Source: Cryptomeria japonica (Eukaryota > Streptophyta > Pinopsida > Cupressales > Cupressaceae). Taken from it: a stretch of DNA of 64,000 nucleotides. The first letter of the stretch is position 1. The number at the start of each line of letters is the position of its first letter. The notes beneath the pieces are model-generated. The model saw only the letters and a list, made by a program, of their open reading frames with translations, had not been told where the DNA came from and did no database searches. Location: positions 266,543,425-266,607,424 of the forward strand of contig NC_081415.1 in NCBI RefSeq assembly GCF_030272615.1, read 5' to 3'. The position numbers and the translations under genes were made by a program. Below, piece after piece: positions 1 through 9,649 of this stretch.

Positions 1-790
1 ATTTCAATGTTTCCTTCTTAATACATGCCTCCTCTACTTGAATGCCATTTTTAATCAATTTGGCAAAATATGGTATGCATTGGAGCTTGAGTATGTAACT
101 CATCTTGCTATTCAAATTGTCGATGAAAATTTCCATTTTCCTTTTCGAGCACATCCTGAGGATATCTTGAAACCATCTGTCACCAACATTGAAGAAACAC
201 CATGAATGTTTCATTGTTTTTCTGTTTGGTATTGCAAACATCTAGCATGGTGATTGCATGTTGAATATTGTAGGAGTATTGAGTGATAAATTTTTTGACT
301 AATTCATCAAAGGATCTGATAAGAGGTGTGATTTTGGATAACCATTCCATTTTTTGTCCTCCCAAGATTCTTGGGAATAACCTCATCAAATAGGTGTCAT
401 CATGGGAAAATTCAAGGCTCATGGTACAAAATTCCTGAACATGATCATGAGGATCGCTTTTTCCATCATATTTGTCAAATTTGGGAATGTCTGAATTTGG
501 GGGAAAAGGTACCTTGTTTAACCTTTTGTCAAAAGGGTAAGGACAAATTTTGTTTAAGGAATACTATACTATTGTCACCTATTGCATGTCTTGCATTTGT
601 ATTTGTTGTGTGAGAGAAACCAAGGGTGCATTTTCTTGTTGGGGGAAGAGTTCTTCTCTCCCATTATCCCTAGTTCCAGTATGTGTGGGTTCTGGTATGT
701 TTTGTTTAGGTATGTTTGTTGAGGGTCATGTGCTTCCTCCTCTCTCTATCATTCTTGATAAGCATAATGTTGAGACCTTGTCCTAAATAT
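1..790 (-). pseudogene. Ty3/gypsy Gag (capsid region) remnant, element A
   Basis: Read on the minus strand, 422 to 180 gives an open stretch typical of a plant gypsy retrotransposon Gag capsid domain, with the pieces LMRLFPRILGGQKMEW, FDELVKKFITQYSYNI and ITMLDVCNTKQKNNETFMVF. The stretch just upstream (about 530-423) continues in frame with FDKYDGKSDPHDHVQEF, another Gag hallmark. A TGA ends the frame near 177. The reading then continues in another frame to position 1 and beyond the window edge, with a segment containing MEIFIDNLNSKMSYIL. The part from 530 to 790 is only weakly Gag-like and uncertain. Gag forms the particle that packages element RNA. With one stop and at least one frameshift visible, this copy is dead. 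It belongs with the LTR at 4098-5568, which lies upstream in the same orientation. Confidence 0.85.
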
Positions 791-1888
791 GTCAGTATCG
801 AAGTCTTCAAGGTGCCTAACTCCTTTTCTTCTTAGCATGAGTAAGTATTTCTCTTTGTTGACCTCTATGAGTTTTTCCACAAGTTTTTGAAATGAAGCCC
901 TTTCTTGACATTCTTGGAGGATTTATTCAGAGATTTGTGTCTTCTAGATTTGGATATTCGAAAGGATTTGATAATCTTCAACCCATGCTGGACTTTGGTT
1001 GTGGTTTGCTTTGCTTGTTTCATTGAGAGCGAGTGACAACAGGCATCTAGTAGAAAATTTTTGTGACAAAGGGGATGAATTCCTCTTCGATGTTTTGGTG
1101 GTTCAAATCAAGGTATGTTGTAAGTGATGCAAACTTCTAGGAAGAAAGCTAGATTGATCTTTCCTCCTCGATTTAGGCATTGGCTGAACGCTGCTTTTTG
1201 GCAAAAGGCTCTAGTTCTCAATGGCTCTACATCAAATTCATTTGACTTGTCTTGAAGATATAAGCACATATGACGGAGAAAGGTGTGATGAGATTTGAAG
1301 AGTTATGATTGATGTATAGAAATCTATTCCTTTTAGCAAGTTTCTGGGAACTAGGTTGTTGTTTCCTTAACTTAGTATGATGATGAATACTTTTTCATCT
1401 CAAAATATGAGGATTAGTCATGCACAGGTGATCAATGGTTTCCTTTGATTTGTTTTGGATTAAGATACTTAGTTTGAAAACTTTAGTCTATTTTTATCAA
1501 ATGAAGGTTTAGATGCCCCCTCATGACAAAGTACATCAAATGTTATGGAATAAGAGCTTTCCTGATATGGAAACTCGATTTGAGAACTTTAGTTTGAAAC
1601 AAGTATGTTTTGAGGATAGAATCCATTTGATTGGAGGACCTTTTGATGTGTGTGATGATGTTACTTGATTTTGATAGGAAAATGTGTTTTATCCTTCAGC
1701 TAGTTTTTGGCCTCAATAACTTTTGTTCTAAGAATATCTTGTTTTGATAGTTTTGAAATAGCTCTGACACTCTGATTTGAATTTCTACTTGATGAAGTTG
1801 AGTGAGAAGTGAAAATGGCTTTCCAAACTATTTGCAAAATTTTTCAAAAAAGTTTATGTTTGTTCTCTATTTTTCACAGTTTTTACTA

Positions 1889-2280
1889 TGTGCTAAGCCA
1901 GAGACTATATGCACTAACAAATGCTACCAACGCGCTAGAGAATGATCTCGACGCGCTAAGTTACCTTTTCTATGCGCTAACTCAGATTGTTTGAAATTGA
2001 CTGTTTTGGATGGGTTATGTGCTAATATGTCCTTCCTATGCACTACCTGTTGAGCTCAAAGCGTTAATGTTTGCTTCCAAAGCACTAAGCTGTTGCTCCA
2101 AAGTGCTGAGCTATTCTTTCAGAAGCGCTAAGTTTTATCTGCCAAATGTGTAAGTTGTTTATGCGCTAGTTTTCAAAATGTTTGCACTATGTTGAAGCTT
2201 GGACACGCTAAAAGATGCTTTCAAAGCGCTAAGTTTTACTCTAGATGCACTAAAAGGTTGCTTTTATGTGCTAAACTGCC
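1889..2280. repeat. GCGCTA spaced-motif array 1
   Basis: About 15 copies of a short motif, GCGCTA or one-base variants (GTGCTA, GCACTA), recur every 15-45 bases on the plus strand. Six are exact. They are often preceded by AT or A and followed by AG. The spacers are not conserved. Relative to element A (minus strand) the motif reads TAGCGC. Confidence 0.8.
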
Positions 2281-3777
2281 TTGTTTGTTTTGACTTGTTG
2301 GTTTTTCTGGGATTTTTAACTTTTTCTCAATTGTTATGGATGATTTTCTAAAGTATGAAATGCAAACACAACATGAAAAGGATAACCATTTTCTCCTATT
2401 CTAAACAAAGAGTGTATATTATGCGAGGATGTGTTCAATTCCCCAATGTTTTAATAGGTTTGGATACAGATAATGCAATTCAGTTAGACTCTTTATTCAA
2501 GGGTTATCAACAACATCATAGCCCACTTGTCTCGATACTCTGTTAGCTCAAACAACCTTGTCACCCCCTAGGGGTGCCCATTTTTTTGCCTTTTGCCACA
2601 AATTAACCCAAAGTGAATTGCTTCACAATTGAGTAGGTATCTTGGGAGATATATGGTGAGTAATCTTGGGGGTGTATTCTTCCCCACCCTTGCACTCTGA
2701 TATTGCCAATGTCTAGATATTGACTCAGCTCAAAGTTTCTAATGCTAAGGTTCGTAATTAGGCTTCCTATTTGGCTGTCAGTGATAAAATCCCTTGGGAG
2801 GCTTCCCAACTTTTAGAACAAAGGCTTTATGTATCGTAAAGATACTGGGGGAAGGCTAATCGCTGCACGAAACTGTTGAAAGGGACTTTCATCACCCTCC
2901 ACTTTTTATTATATTGGGTTGGAACACTTAGCGTTAAAGCCATTTCCCACTTAGGTCGTTCCCCTCACACCGGCCAAAGAATGACTTTAAGAGTTTTTAG
3001 TTCCTCGGGAGGGCATACCTGCTAAAGGATTTATTGCTTGAAATACTGAAAGTGTAAGAGTGGTTTGGCTTTTTGATCACCCAATTAAGGGGAGAGCATA
3101 TACCTTCCACTTTCGAGACAAGGCAAACAAGGTTCTTTTTATCCTTTCAATGTAGTGATTTGATAAAGTCTATTTGGAGATGTTGCTCCAAAAAAACATG
3201 GTGTTTATTTTAGTTCCCAAATCAATGATTTTCTGAGCTAGTATAAAAATCCTGGTCAACAAAGCAAAGAGTTCTATTTGGTCAACAAAAAGAAATCGAT
3301 AAAGGGGAAGAACTTCCCTCTTTTGGTTGGCTTTTAAAAACTTTTGACAAATGAGGTTATTTATCTTGCAAAAGTAAAGTGGATCCTTTTAGACACCAAA
3401 GGATGGTGAGGTTCTTTTTCTTTTAAAAAAATATTTGCAAAAGTAAAGTTTGCTTGTTCTTTTTAAAGCTTCCAAATTGAAGTTTTTTTCTCCTAAGAAA
3501 GAAAGAAATGGTTTAGTTGTTGTTCTTTTTAGGTACCCCAAAGTGAAATGTGATTTCAATTTTATCCAACAAGAAAGTGAAGAAATTTTAACTTAAATAA
3601 CTTAACAAAGGTAGCAAAACTACTTCAATCCTAACTTTGGTAAAACAAACTCTCCACCCTGCAAATAAATCGTTAGTCACCTGTAGTAAAACCAGTTAGC
3701 AATTTTTTTTGTTTTGTGGACTTCTACAAGTCTATTTTAAGCTTCTGTTAAAAATTTGTTATCTGCCTGTGCCTGTG

Positions 3778-3990
3778 ATGCGCTACAGAATAGACTTGAT
3801 GCACTACAGAAAGGCAGTGATGCGCTATCGAAAAGCCTTGATGCGCTAAACTATTGTCTGGATGCGCTAGACTATTTAATTAAGGCACTGAAACCTATAG
3901 GAAATAGTAAAATGGTTATGCACTAAAGTTAGGTTATGACACGCTAAGAGGTGGTTTCAACATGCTAAAAAGTTAGTTAGATGCGCTAGA
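3778..3990. repeat. GCGCTA spaced-motif array 2
   Basis: About ten copies of GATGCGCTA or close variants (GATGCACTA, GACACGCTA) sit about 20-25 bases apart on the plus strand, five with an exact GCGCTA. The array lies about 100 bases downstream of the primer-binding site of element A, in the opposite sense to that element. Confidence 0.85.
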
Positions 3991-4075
3991 TCATGCTCGC
4001 TACACACCGATTCCAGTTTCCTGCGTACCTGCAGAGTTAGTCCTACACAAAAAATGATTTGATAAATGGGGTTGT

Positions 4076-4093
4076 GCCCCACGGTGGGCACCA
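4076..4093 (-). promoter_or_regulatory. Primer-binding site, matches plant tRNA-Lys 3' end
   Basis: The minus strand reads TGGTGCCCACCGTGGGGC, four bases after the LTR end. From general knowledge, the 3' end of plant tRNA-Lys(CUU) including CCA is complementary to this at all but one position (T for C at base 4). This is where reverse transcription would start. It marks the LTR at 4098-5568 as a 5' LTR for sequence to its left. Confidence 0.8.
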
Positions 4094-4097
4094 GAAA

Positions 4098-5568
4098 TGA
4101 ATGCAATAAAAGTGGTACAATGAAATGGAAATTACAAAATTCAATGACTTGCCCACACACCAATGGGACTCTTGGTGCAAGTTATGGAGCTATTAGGAAT
4201 AACTCAACTTCCCAAGGGGTGTTCCATTGTTCTCTATCTCACAAGACCCATCAAGCCAATGCCTTTGCTCTCAGATCACTGAGCAAAGTGACTTAGGGAT
4301 GACAATCATGAGAATGAGGGATGCTTTTGATCATTCTTAATATGAATGCAATCCTAACTATGCATGATTTTAACAAATATGAACTAAACTAGTGATGATA
4401 AGATGAAAAGATTAGTACAAGAATATCCTAACATGATATACTAGTTTATATGATTAACTAAGATGATAGAAATGCTTCTAAAATGTTTATTAGATTATTT
4501 CTATTTCAAAGAGAGATTAAATGCTTGCTAGAAATGAGTATAAGTGTGATGCTAAAGACTTGGATGATTAGAATGAGGAAATGAGGGCTCTATTTATAGG
4601 AAAAATAGGGCAATGGATGGTCAAGATTGGATGAGCTTATCAAGGGTCAGGATTGAAAGTTATCAATCCATGTTTACAATTATCACCAATGAAATGGTGG
4701 CAATTGTCAACATAAGACTACTTGAGAGGAGATGTAAGAAGCATTAAATGCTTGAGAAGACCTCATGGTTACCTTAGGAGGTAAGGGTTAAGGTTAGGTT
4801 AAGATTACCCATTGGATAAAGCCTTTAACCAAATGATAAAATCTTGTGCAAGGGTTAAAGGAATAACCATGGTCAAAGCAATGAATGCTTGATGAGACCC
4901 TATGGTTAGATGAGGGTTGAGTTAGGCAAAAAGTCTCTAACCATGCCACAAAGGATTAGTTAACCATTATTGGTTTGGAAGACTTTGGGGACAAATTTGT
5001 AAGTCCTTCTACATTTGGGGGTATTCAACAAATTATCTTTTTGAAGGCATAAAGGCTTTAATGCCTTCGGAAGGATTTACTCCAAATTTGAGAAGTGACA
5101 TCCTCAAATTTAGGGGAAAGGGACAATTGAAAGGTTTGGTCTAATTGATTAGGATTAGATGGGTTCTAGAAGAATTTAGAAAGGGGTTTCAAGAGACAAG
5201 TGGGAGATGTAGGATTTTGCAAGTGGGTGTGGTAAATATAATTTAATTAAAATAAATTACTTTATTTTAATTGTGGTTGTAAGTGGAGGATATAAATAAA
5301 TTAGATTTATTTATTTGGAGTGAATAATTTAATTAAATGTAAATTTAATTAAAAGGAGAGATAAGGGATTTAATTAAATAAAATGATTTATTCAATTAAA
5401 TGACATGAAAGGCTTAGGTGAATTTAAATAAATAAATTGAATAATTTATTTAATCAAATAGAGGAATGTGAGTGATTTAATTAAATTAGATTTAACTAAA
5501 TAGAGGAATGAGAATAAAATGAACATTAAATAATCATTTAGGAATGTGGTCATTTTTATGCGTCTACA
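4098..5568 (-). mobile_element. Gypsy LTR, 1471 bp (5' LTR of A, also 3' LTR of A')
   Basis: On the minus strand it starts TGTAGACGCATAAAAATGAC and ends TTTATTGCATTCA, so it has TG...CA ends. A TATA-like CCTATAAATAGAGCCC lies at about 4586-4601, dividing about 970 bp of U3 from about 500 bp of R-U5. U3 is full of AATTAAAT-type AT-rich stretches. Homologous U3 sequence occurs at 8020-8617, 15401-15624 and 42524 onward. A polypurine tract lies directly upstream (5569-5586) and a primer-binding site directly downstream (4076-4093), so one LTR serves two internal regions. Confidence 0.85.
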
Positions 5569-5586
5569 TTTTGCCTCTCTTTGAAG
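5569..5586 (-). promoter_or_regulatory. Polypurine tract of element A'
   Basis: The minus strand reads CTTCAAAGAGAGGCAAAA immediately before the LTR start TGTAGACG. The same arrangement (TTCAAAGAGGGTTAAAA then TGTAGACA) precedes the B 3' LTR at 42524. It marks the 3' end of an internal region lying to the right. Confidence 0.75.
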
Positions 5587-6134
5587 TGATGTGTGTGCAC
5601 ATGTTGATTCAAAGAAAATTGACGTGTTGTCAAAATTTGATCAGTATCAAAATGTTGATGTCGTGCCCCAGACTTTGATAAATGATGTTAATAATGCCCC
5701 TCAGGAGATGAATCAAAAAAATTAAAAATTTGGTTGATTTGATAATTGTTGTAGATTTGATCACATTTTAAAATTTTGTTTATGTTGAATGAACGCCAAT
5801 TGATTCATCTCCCGATAATGATGTGTGCTAGGGTTAGAAGCGAGATCACGAGCAAAATACATGCCCCACCTACTAACCCTACTTTTCTTTTACCCTATAA
5901 AAAGATGAAAAGTTGTTTTATTTGCATCATTTGTGCTTGTTGACTTTGGAGAAAGTGACATTTGGAGAGAGACAAAATACTGGTTCCCTATGCTTCTCAT
6001 TGATTCGAGCACGTTCGTCGGTATCGGAGGCCCGCCACATATGGTCCATCTACAAGTCATCTAATTTTGCCCCTTTTTTCTTTTTGTTTTGTCATTTTTG
6101 AGAATGTTTTTTTATTTTTTATGTCGGATTTTCA
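5587..6134. other. 3' untranslated region of A', no gene seen
   Basis: This AT-rich stretch lies between the polypurine tract and motif array 3. It includes a CACATGTTGATTCAAAGA segment whose counterpart, in the opposite orientation, precedes the B LTR at 42485-42515. I see no coding frame with recognisable content. Confidence 0.5.
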
Positions 6135-6492
6135 CGTGTTAGCGCGTAGGGTATGCATCGTAGTGCATATGAAAAAACCCATAGCACATCAAGTTTATGG
6201 ATTAGGGTAGCGTTGGGTGGGGGTTTTGTAGCGTGTAGCAGTTTTAGGCTAGTGCATTAGGTAGAAATAGCGCATATGGCTAACAGGCTAGCGCATAGCG
6301 GGGAAAGGGTAGCGCATAGGTTAAACCTAGCACATAGGGTTAGCAGGGTAGCACGTAGGTCAAACCTAGCGCGTAGGGTAAAGATGGTGGCACATATGTG
6401 GAACAGGGTAGCACATAGGAAAATTATAGCGCATAGAGTAAAGTTTACAGCGCATAGGAAAAAAATCTTAGCGCGTAGGCAAAAAATGTAGT
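6135..6492. repeat. GCGCTA spaced-motif array 3 (reads TAGCGC on plus)
   Basis: About 18 copies of TAGCGCATAGG-like units recur every 15-30 bases on the plus strand. Seven or so have an exact TAGCGC; variants are TAGCACATAGG and TAGCGCGTAGG. Spacers often contain GGGTA or AACC. This is the reverse complement of the motif in arrays 1, 2 and 4, so relative to A' (minus strand) it reads GCGCTA. The short open frame across it (6276-6491) is a by-product of the repeat. Confidence 0.85.
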
Positions 6493-6769
6493 GTTTCTAG
6501 GAGGAAAATAAGATGTTGTGAGGTAAATTTAGAGGAATGAAGATAGGTTGGGGTGAGTAGGTGTCTACCAAGTGTTCCTGGATGGGTGTGATAGCCAATC
6601 TGTGTGTCTGCTATGATGATGTCCGAGTCTTGATAGATTGTGAAATTGCTTTTGTTGTTGACGTACCAAGCTGATTGATTTGAATGATGATCCTTGTTTT
6701 ATCTTTTTGATTTGGATCTTAGATTTTTTCCTTGTTATTGAATGTGATGTTCGATATGAGTTCCAATTC

Positions 6770-7300
6770 TTGATATGGTGCTCGCGTTATGGGTCTTGAT
6801 GTTTGATATGAAAACTGATTTGATATTTCATTGTTTCAAGTTGATTTTGTTCTGATTTTGATATAGGATTTGATTTTTGATATGAAACTTGATTTGATAT
6901 TCATTGTTTCAAGTTGAAATGAATTTTAATGTTGATATGGGATTGATTTTTGATATGAAACTTGATTTGATTTTCATCGTTTCAAGTTGATATAGATTTT
7001 GATGTTGATATGGGATTTGATTTTCGATATGAACTTGATTTGATTTTCATTGTTTCAAGTTGATATGAATTTTGATGTTGATATGGGATTTGATTTTCAT
7101 TGTTTCAAGTTGATATTAATTTTGATGTTGATATGGGATTTAATTTTCATTGTTTCAAGTTGATATGAATTTTGATGTTGATATGGGATTTGATTGCTAA
7201 TATGAAACTTGATTTGATTTTCATTGTTTCAAGTAGATATGAATTTTGATATTGATATGGGATTGATTTTTGATATGAGAACTGATATTGGACATGCTTT
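6770..7300. repeat. Tandem repeats with GATATG / TTTCAAGTTGATATG units
   Basis: Units of about 50 and 80 bp begin with GTTGATATGGGATTTGATTT and contain CATTGTTTCAAGTTGATATG. At least six are visible from 6830 to 7290, and they differ by point changes and by loss of a 30-bp sub-block. In the orientation of A' they read CATATCAA, like the array beside PMD2 at 41030-41560. Confidence 0.85.
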
Positions 7301-7332
7301 GTTTGTGACAGGAGCAACTTGGTGTTCTGTAG

Positions 7333-8019
7333 TCACGAGAGAGATTTTCGAGGCCATGGTCTCTGATTCCAAGATTGTCACAAGTAGATAGAGATATTAT
7401 TGAGAGATGCGGATTATCCTCTTTATTGGACATGCCTTGGTATATCATTAACTGGGGTGTATTGACAACATTGGTAGAGAGGTGGCATAGTGACACCAAC
7501 ACCTTCCACTTGGCGACAGGCGAGAACACAGTCACACTAGAGGATGGTTATCAGATTTTGTGGATCCCTATGGTAGGTGCACTATTGCCTTATGAGAAGA
7601 CTGAGGAGGGTGGGACAGAGGTGCTTCATCGGATTTTGCATGATGATTTGTGGGTATAATATTCCTTGGCAGGAGTTCATTGATTTGGATTATGCCTCAC
7701 TACCATCAGTACTGGGAGGTTTCGTAGGTGGTTTCTTGTATCCTGACCGTAGGCCGAAGGGACTAGCAGTGGGATGGGGGTTGGTTCTAGAGGATATGGT
7801 GACACAGGGTCGTCGGTTCACATGGGAGTCCAGTATGTTGGCCCATTTATATAGGGATTTGCATCAAGTGGTATACTTAGGCTATAGTAGTTTATTAGTT
7901 GGGGTTACATTGTTACAGGTATGGGCCTGGGAGCACATTCCCGCAGCGAGGCCACTTGTAGACAGAGATAGGCTAGTTGGGCATGCTTATGCATATGGAT
8001 ACACAAGGATACTTTGGGG
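7333..8019 (+). pseudogene. Plant mobile domain (PMD) ORF, copy 1, antisense in A'
   Basis: The translation carries the hallmarks of the plant mobile (aminotransferase-like) domain family: VERWHSDTNTFHLATGE, VTLEDGYQILWIPMVG, SVLGGFVGGFLYPDRR and LLQVWAWEHIPAARP. A frameshift near 7650 divides it into an N-terminal part (7333-7659) and a C-terminal part (about 7640-8019). After RILWGK the sequence changes abruptly to LTR, so the C-terminal half is missing. PMD proteins include host nuclear factors (the MAIN/MAIL group), and the domain is also found inside transposons. The ORF runs opposite to the surrounding A' element, as PMD2 does in B, and it is followed toward the LTR by the same repeat types. 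I therefore read it as element cargo, not as a host gene. Confidence 0.85.
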
Positions 8020-8617
8020 AAAAATTGTAAGAGTCCTTCCAAATTTGGGGGAACTCAACAAGTTAGCTTGTTGAAGAAATATAGCCTTAAATTCATTTAG
8101 AGGACTTTCCTCCAAACTTGAGAAGTGACTTCCTCAAATTTAGGGAAAGGAAATGATTAGGAGTTGATTAGGCCAATTAAGATGGTTTAGAAGAATCTAG
8201 AAGGCTCTAGAAGAGGTTTAGGAGGCAAGTGGGAGATGTAGGAAAATGCAAGTGAGGGGATTTAGGATTTTAATGAAAATAAAATGCTTTATTTCAACTA
8301 AAATAGATGCAACTTGCATAAATACAAGTGGGGGGATTTTTATAGATAAATTATATTTATTTATATACAAGGGTCAATTTAATTAAATGTAAATTTAATT
8401 AAAAGGAAGAAAGGGGAATTAATTAAATAAAGTGATTTATTTAATTAAAGGCTAGAAAAGGTTTAGATGATTTTAATTATATAAATCGAGTAATTCATTT
8501 AATCAAATAGATGAAAATGAAGAAATTAATTAAATAAGATTTAATTAATAGGGGGGATGGGGTTTAAATAAATATTAAATATTTATTTAATAAGGTGGTC
8601 AGATTTATACGTCTACA
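8020..8617 (-). mobile_element. Truncated gypsy LTR (U3 part)
   Basis: On the minus strand it starts TGTAGACGTATAAATCTGAC and can be followed block by block along the U3 of the LTR at 4098-5568, to a segment with CCCCAAATTTGGAAGGACT. The U3 end, R and U5 are absent, and the sequence joins the PMD1 ORF directly. The simplest reading is a deletion that removed the rest of the LTR, the leader, gag and pol of A'. Confidence 0.75.
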
Positions 8618-8789
8618 ATAGTTATTTTGTTGTGCAGATTATCACGGAGCTCCAATTGTTCACTCTCAAGCATCTAGGCCATCTTAATTGCATCATAGTT
8701 TAGATTATATCATGTTTTAGATTATCATTTAACTTAATTTCATATAAATTCCATAGCATTCTCATATCTCATCTTCATCTTAGCTTAAC
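8393..8789. repeat. Left copy of 397-bp duplication flanking element C
   Basis: This segment recurs almost unchanged at 15401-15796, with only scattered substitutions and a small indel. It spans the LTR fragment start, the junction at 8617/8618 and the R-U5 fragment, and ends in CTTAGCTTAAC just before the C LTR. A retrotransposon normally duplicates about 5 bp of target, so this is exceptional. Confidence 0.9.
8618..8789 (+). mobile_element. R-U5 fragment of a plus-strand gypsy LTR (left part)
   Basis: It begins ATAGTTATTTTGTTGTGCAG and matches the post-TATA part of the B 3' LTR (43560 onward) as well as 15625-15796. Here it directly abuts the start of a minus-strand LTR, as expected if A' inserted into an older plus-strand LTR. 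It continues after element C at 15797-16039. Confidence 0.7.
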
Positions 8790-9578
8790 TGTTGGCATAT
8801 GCACACTCCAATGAGACATTGTAGGTGATTGAAGGTTTTGTCATTGATGGCAACCTTACAATCCTATGACACCGACAAGACATTCCACTGGCACTAGCAA
8901 GATCAGACTCTACATTGACACTCAGACCACCGACACCGGTAGTGAAAGGAAGCATACCGGCACAGAGGCCGATAGGATTTTTGTTGCAATATATTTTGTT
9001 TATTATTGAAAAATCTTTATAAGCCGACTTGACAACATTGTAAAATGACTCATATATATAAGAGATCATTGTAGAATATTTAAAGAAGAATGTAAGTAGG
9101 TGAAATAAGGCAGACCTATTATGAGAATTATAGGTTAAGGGTTAATGTAAGAAGCAGAGCAGAAACCAGTACTGGATCTGGCATTATAGATGCTATTCTG
9201 GAGTAGTACAAGACACTGAATTTATATAATCCATTTTGTAAGTCAGTGAGACTTCTATATTGAGTAGTGAGCTCTAGGCACTTGGCCTTCCTGCATGTGT
9301 AGGCCCCTCTTGTAGCAGTAATATTCTCTTATTGGTCAGTAAGTGAATATTGTGGGTCACAAATCCCTCCGATGTTTTTCCCACACCGGGTTTCCTCGTT
9401 AAATCTTTGTGTTATGGTGTGTTTTTCTTGTGGTTGTTTCTATCTCTGTTTATTGCATTATTTTTTGCTTACTGGTACACTGTTCAAATATGTTCTACAT
9501 GTTTTAAGTTAAGAAATTTAATATACCGGTTAGATACTGATTCACCCCCCCCTCTCAGTATTTGTGGGAATCCTAACA
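8790..9578 (+). mobile_element. 5' LTR of element C (copia type), 789 bp
   Basis: It starts TGTTGGCATATGCACACTCC and ends GGGAATCCTAACA, two bases before a tRNA-Met-type primer-binding site. A near-identical copy lies at 14636-15400. The LTR carries CCGAGGTTTTTCCCACACCGG-like sequence (shared in part with the LTR-like block at 54780) and a C-run near its end. Apparent ORFs on its minus strand recur in both LTR copies and have no recognisable product. Confidence 0.95.
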
Positions 9579-9580
9579 AT

Positions 9581-9599
9581 TGGTATCAGAGCTTGGTCC
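9581..9599 (+). promoter_or_regulatory. Primer-binding site of C (initiator tRNA-Met type)
   Basis: TGGTATCAGAGCTTGGTCC follows the LTR end by two bases. TGGTATCAGAGC is the canonical copia primer-binding site, complementary to the 3' end of initiator tRNA-Met. Confidence 0.92.
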
Positions 9600-9649
9600 T
9601 CTATTTTCAGAAGCCTAACAACTTGAGGAAGATCTTGACATTGGTAGAG

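Larger units (their letters stand above)
791..4075 (-). other. Leader (5' untranslated region) of gypsy element A
   Basis: This long non-coding stretch lies between the primer-binding site and gag. I see no credible coding frame. It is homologous, in opposite orientation, to the leader of element B (19455-20306 plus 27421 to about 28650). Examples are the block around 2560-2830 against 27450-27610, and 2880-3130 against 19980-20290. It holds two arrays of a GCGCTA-like motif (1889-2280 and 3778-3990), described separately. A stretch at 3690-3720 corresponds to the start of the B leader at 19455. Confidence 0.7.

Noticed and set aside
3690-3720. TTTGCAGG near the start of the A and B leaders as a conserved 3' splice site
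   Set aside because: The match between leaders is short and no matching donor site or spliced ORF is visible.
4076-4093. tRNA-Lys gene fragment
   Set aside because: Only the 18 bases complementary to the tRNA 3' end are present, four bases from an LTR end, which is a primer-binding site.
6276-6491. 71-codon Arg/His-rich frame
   Set aside because: Produced by the TAGCGCATAGG repeat being read in frame; no homology expected.
6135-6492. Regularly spaced short repeats could be taken for a CRISPR array
   Set aside because: The repeat is only 6-11 bases with irregular spacing, it lies inside a plant retrotransposon, and no cas genes are present.
7333-8019. PMD1 as a host MAIN/MAIL-like gene
   Set aside because: It is frameshifted, truncated at an LTR and sits in the same module as PMD2 in element B.
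8785-9069. 94-codon frame on the minus strand, repeated at 14616-14900
   Set aside because: It lies within the two C LTR copies and ends at their edges. The product has no recognisable feature and repeats because the LTR repeats.
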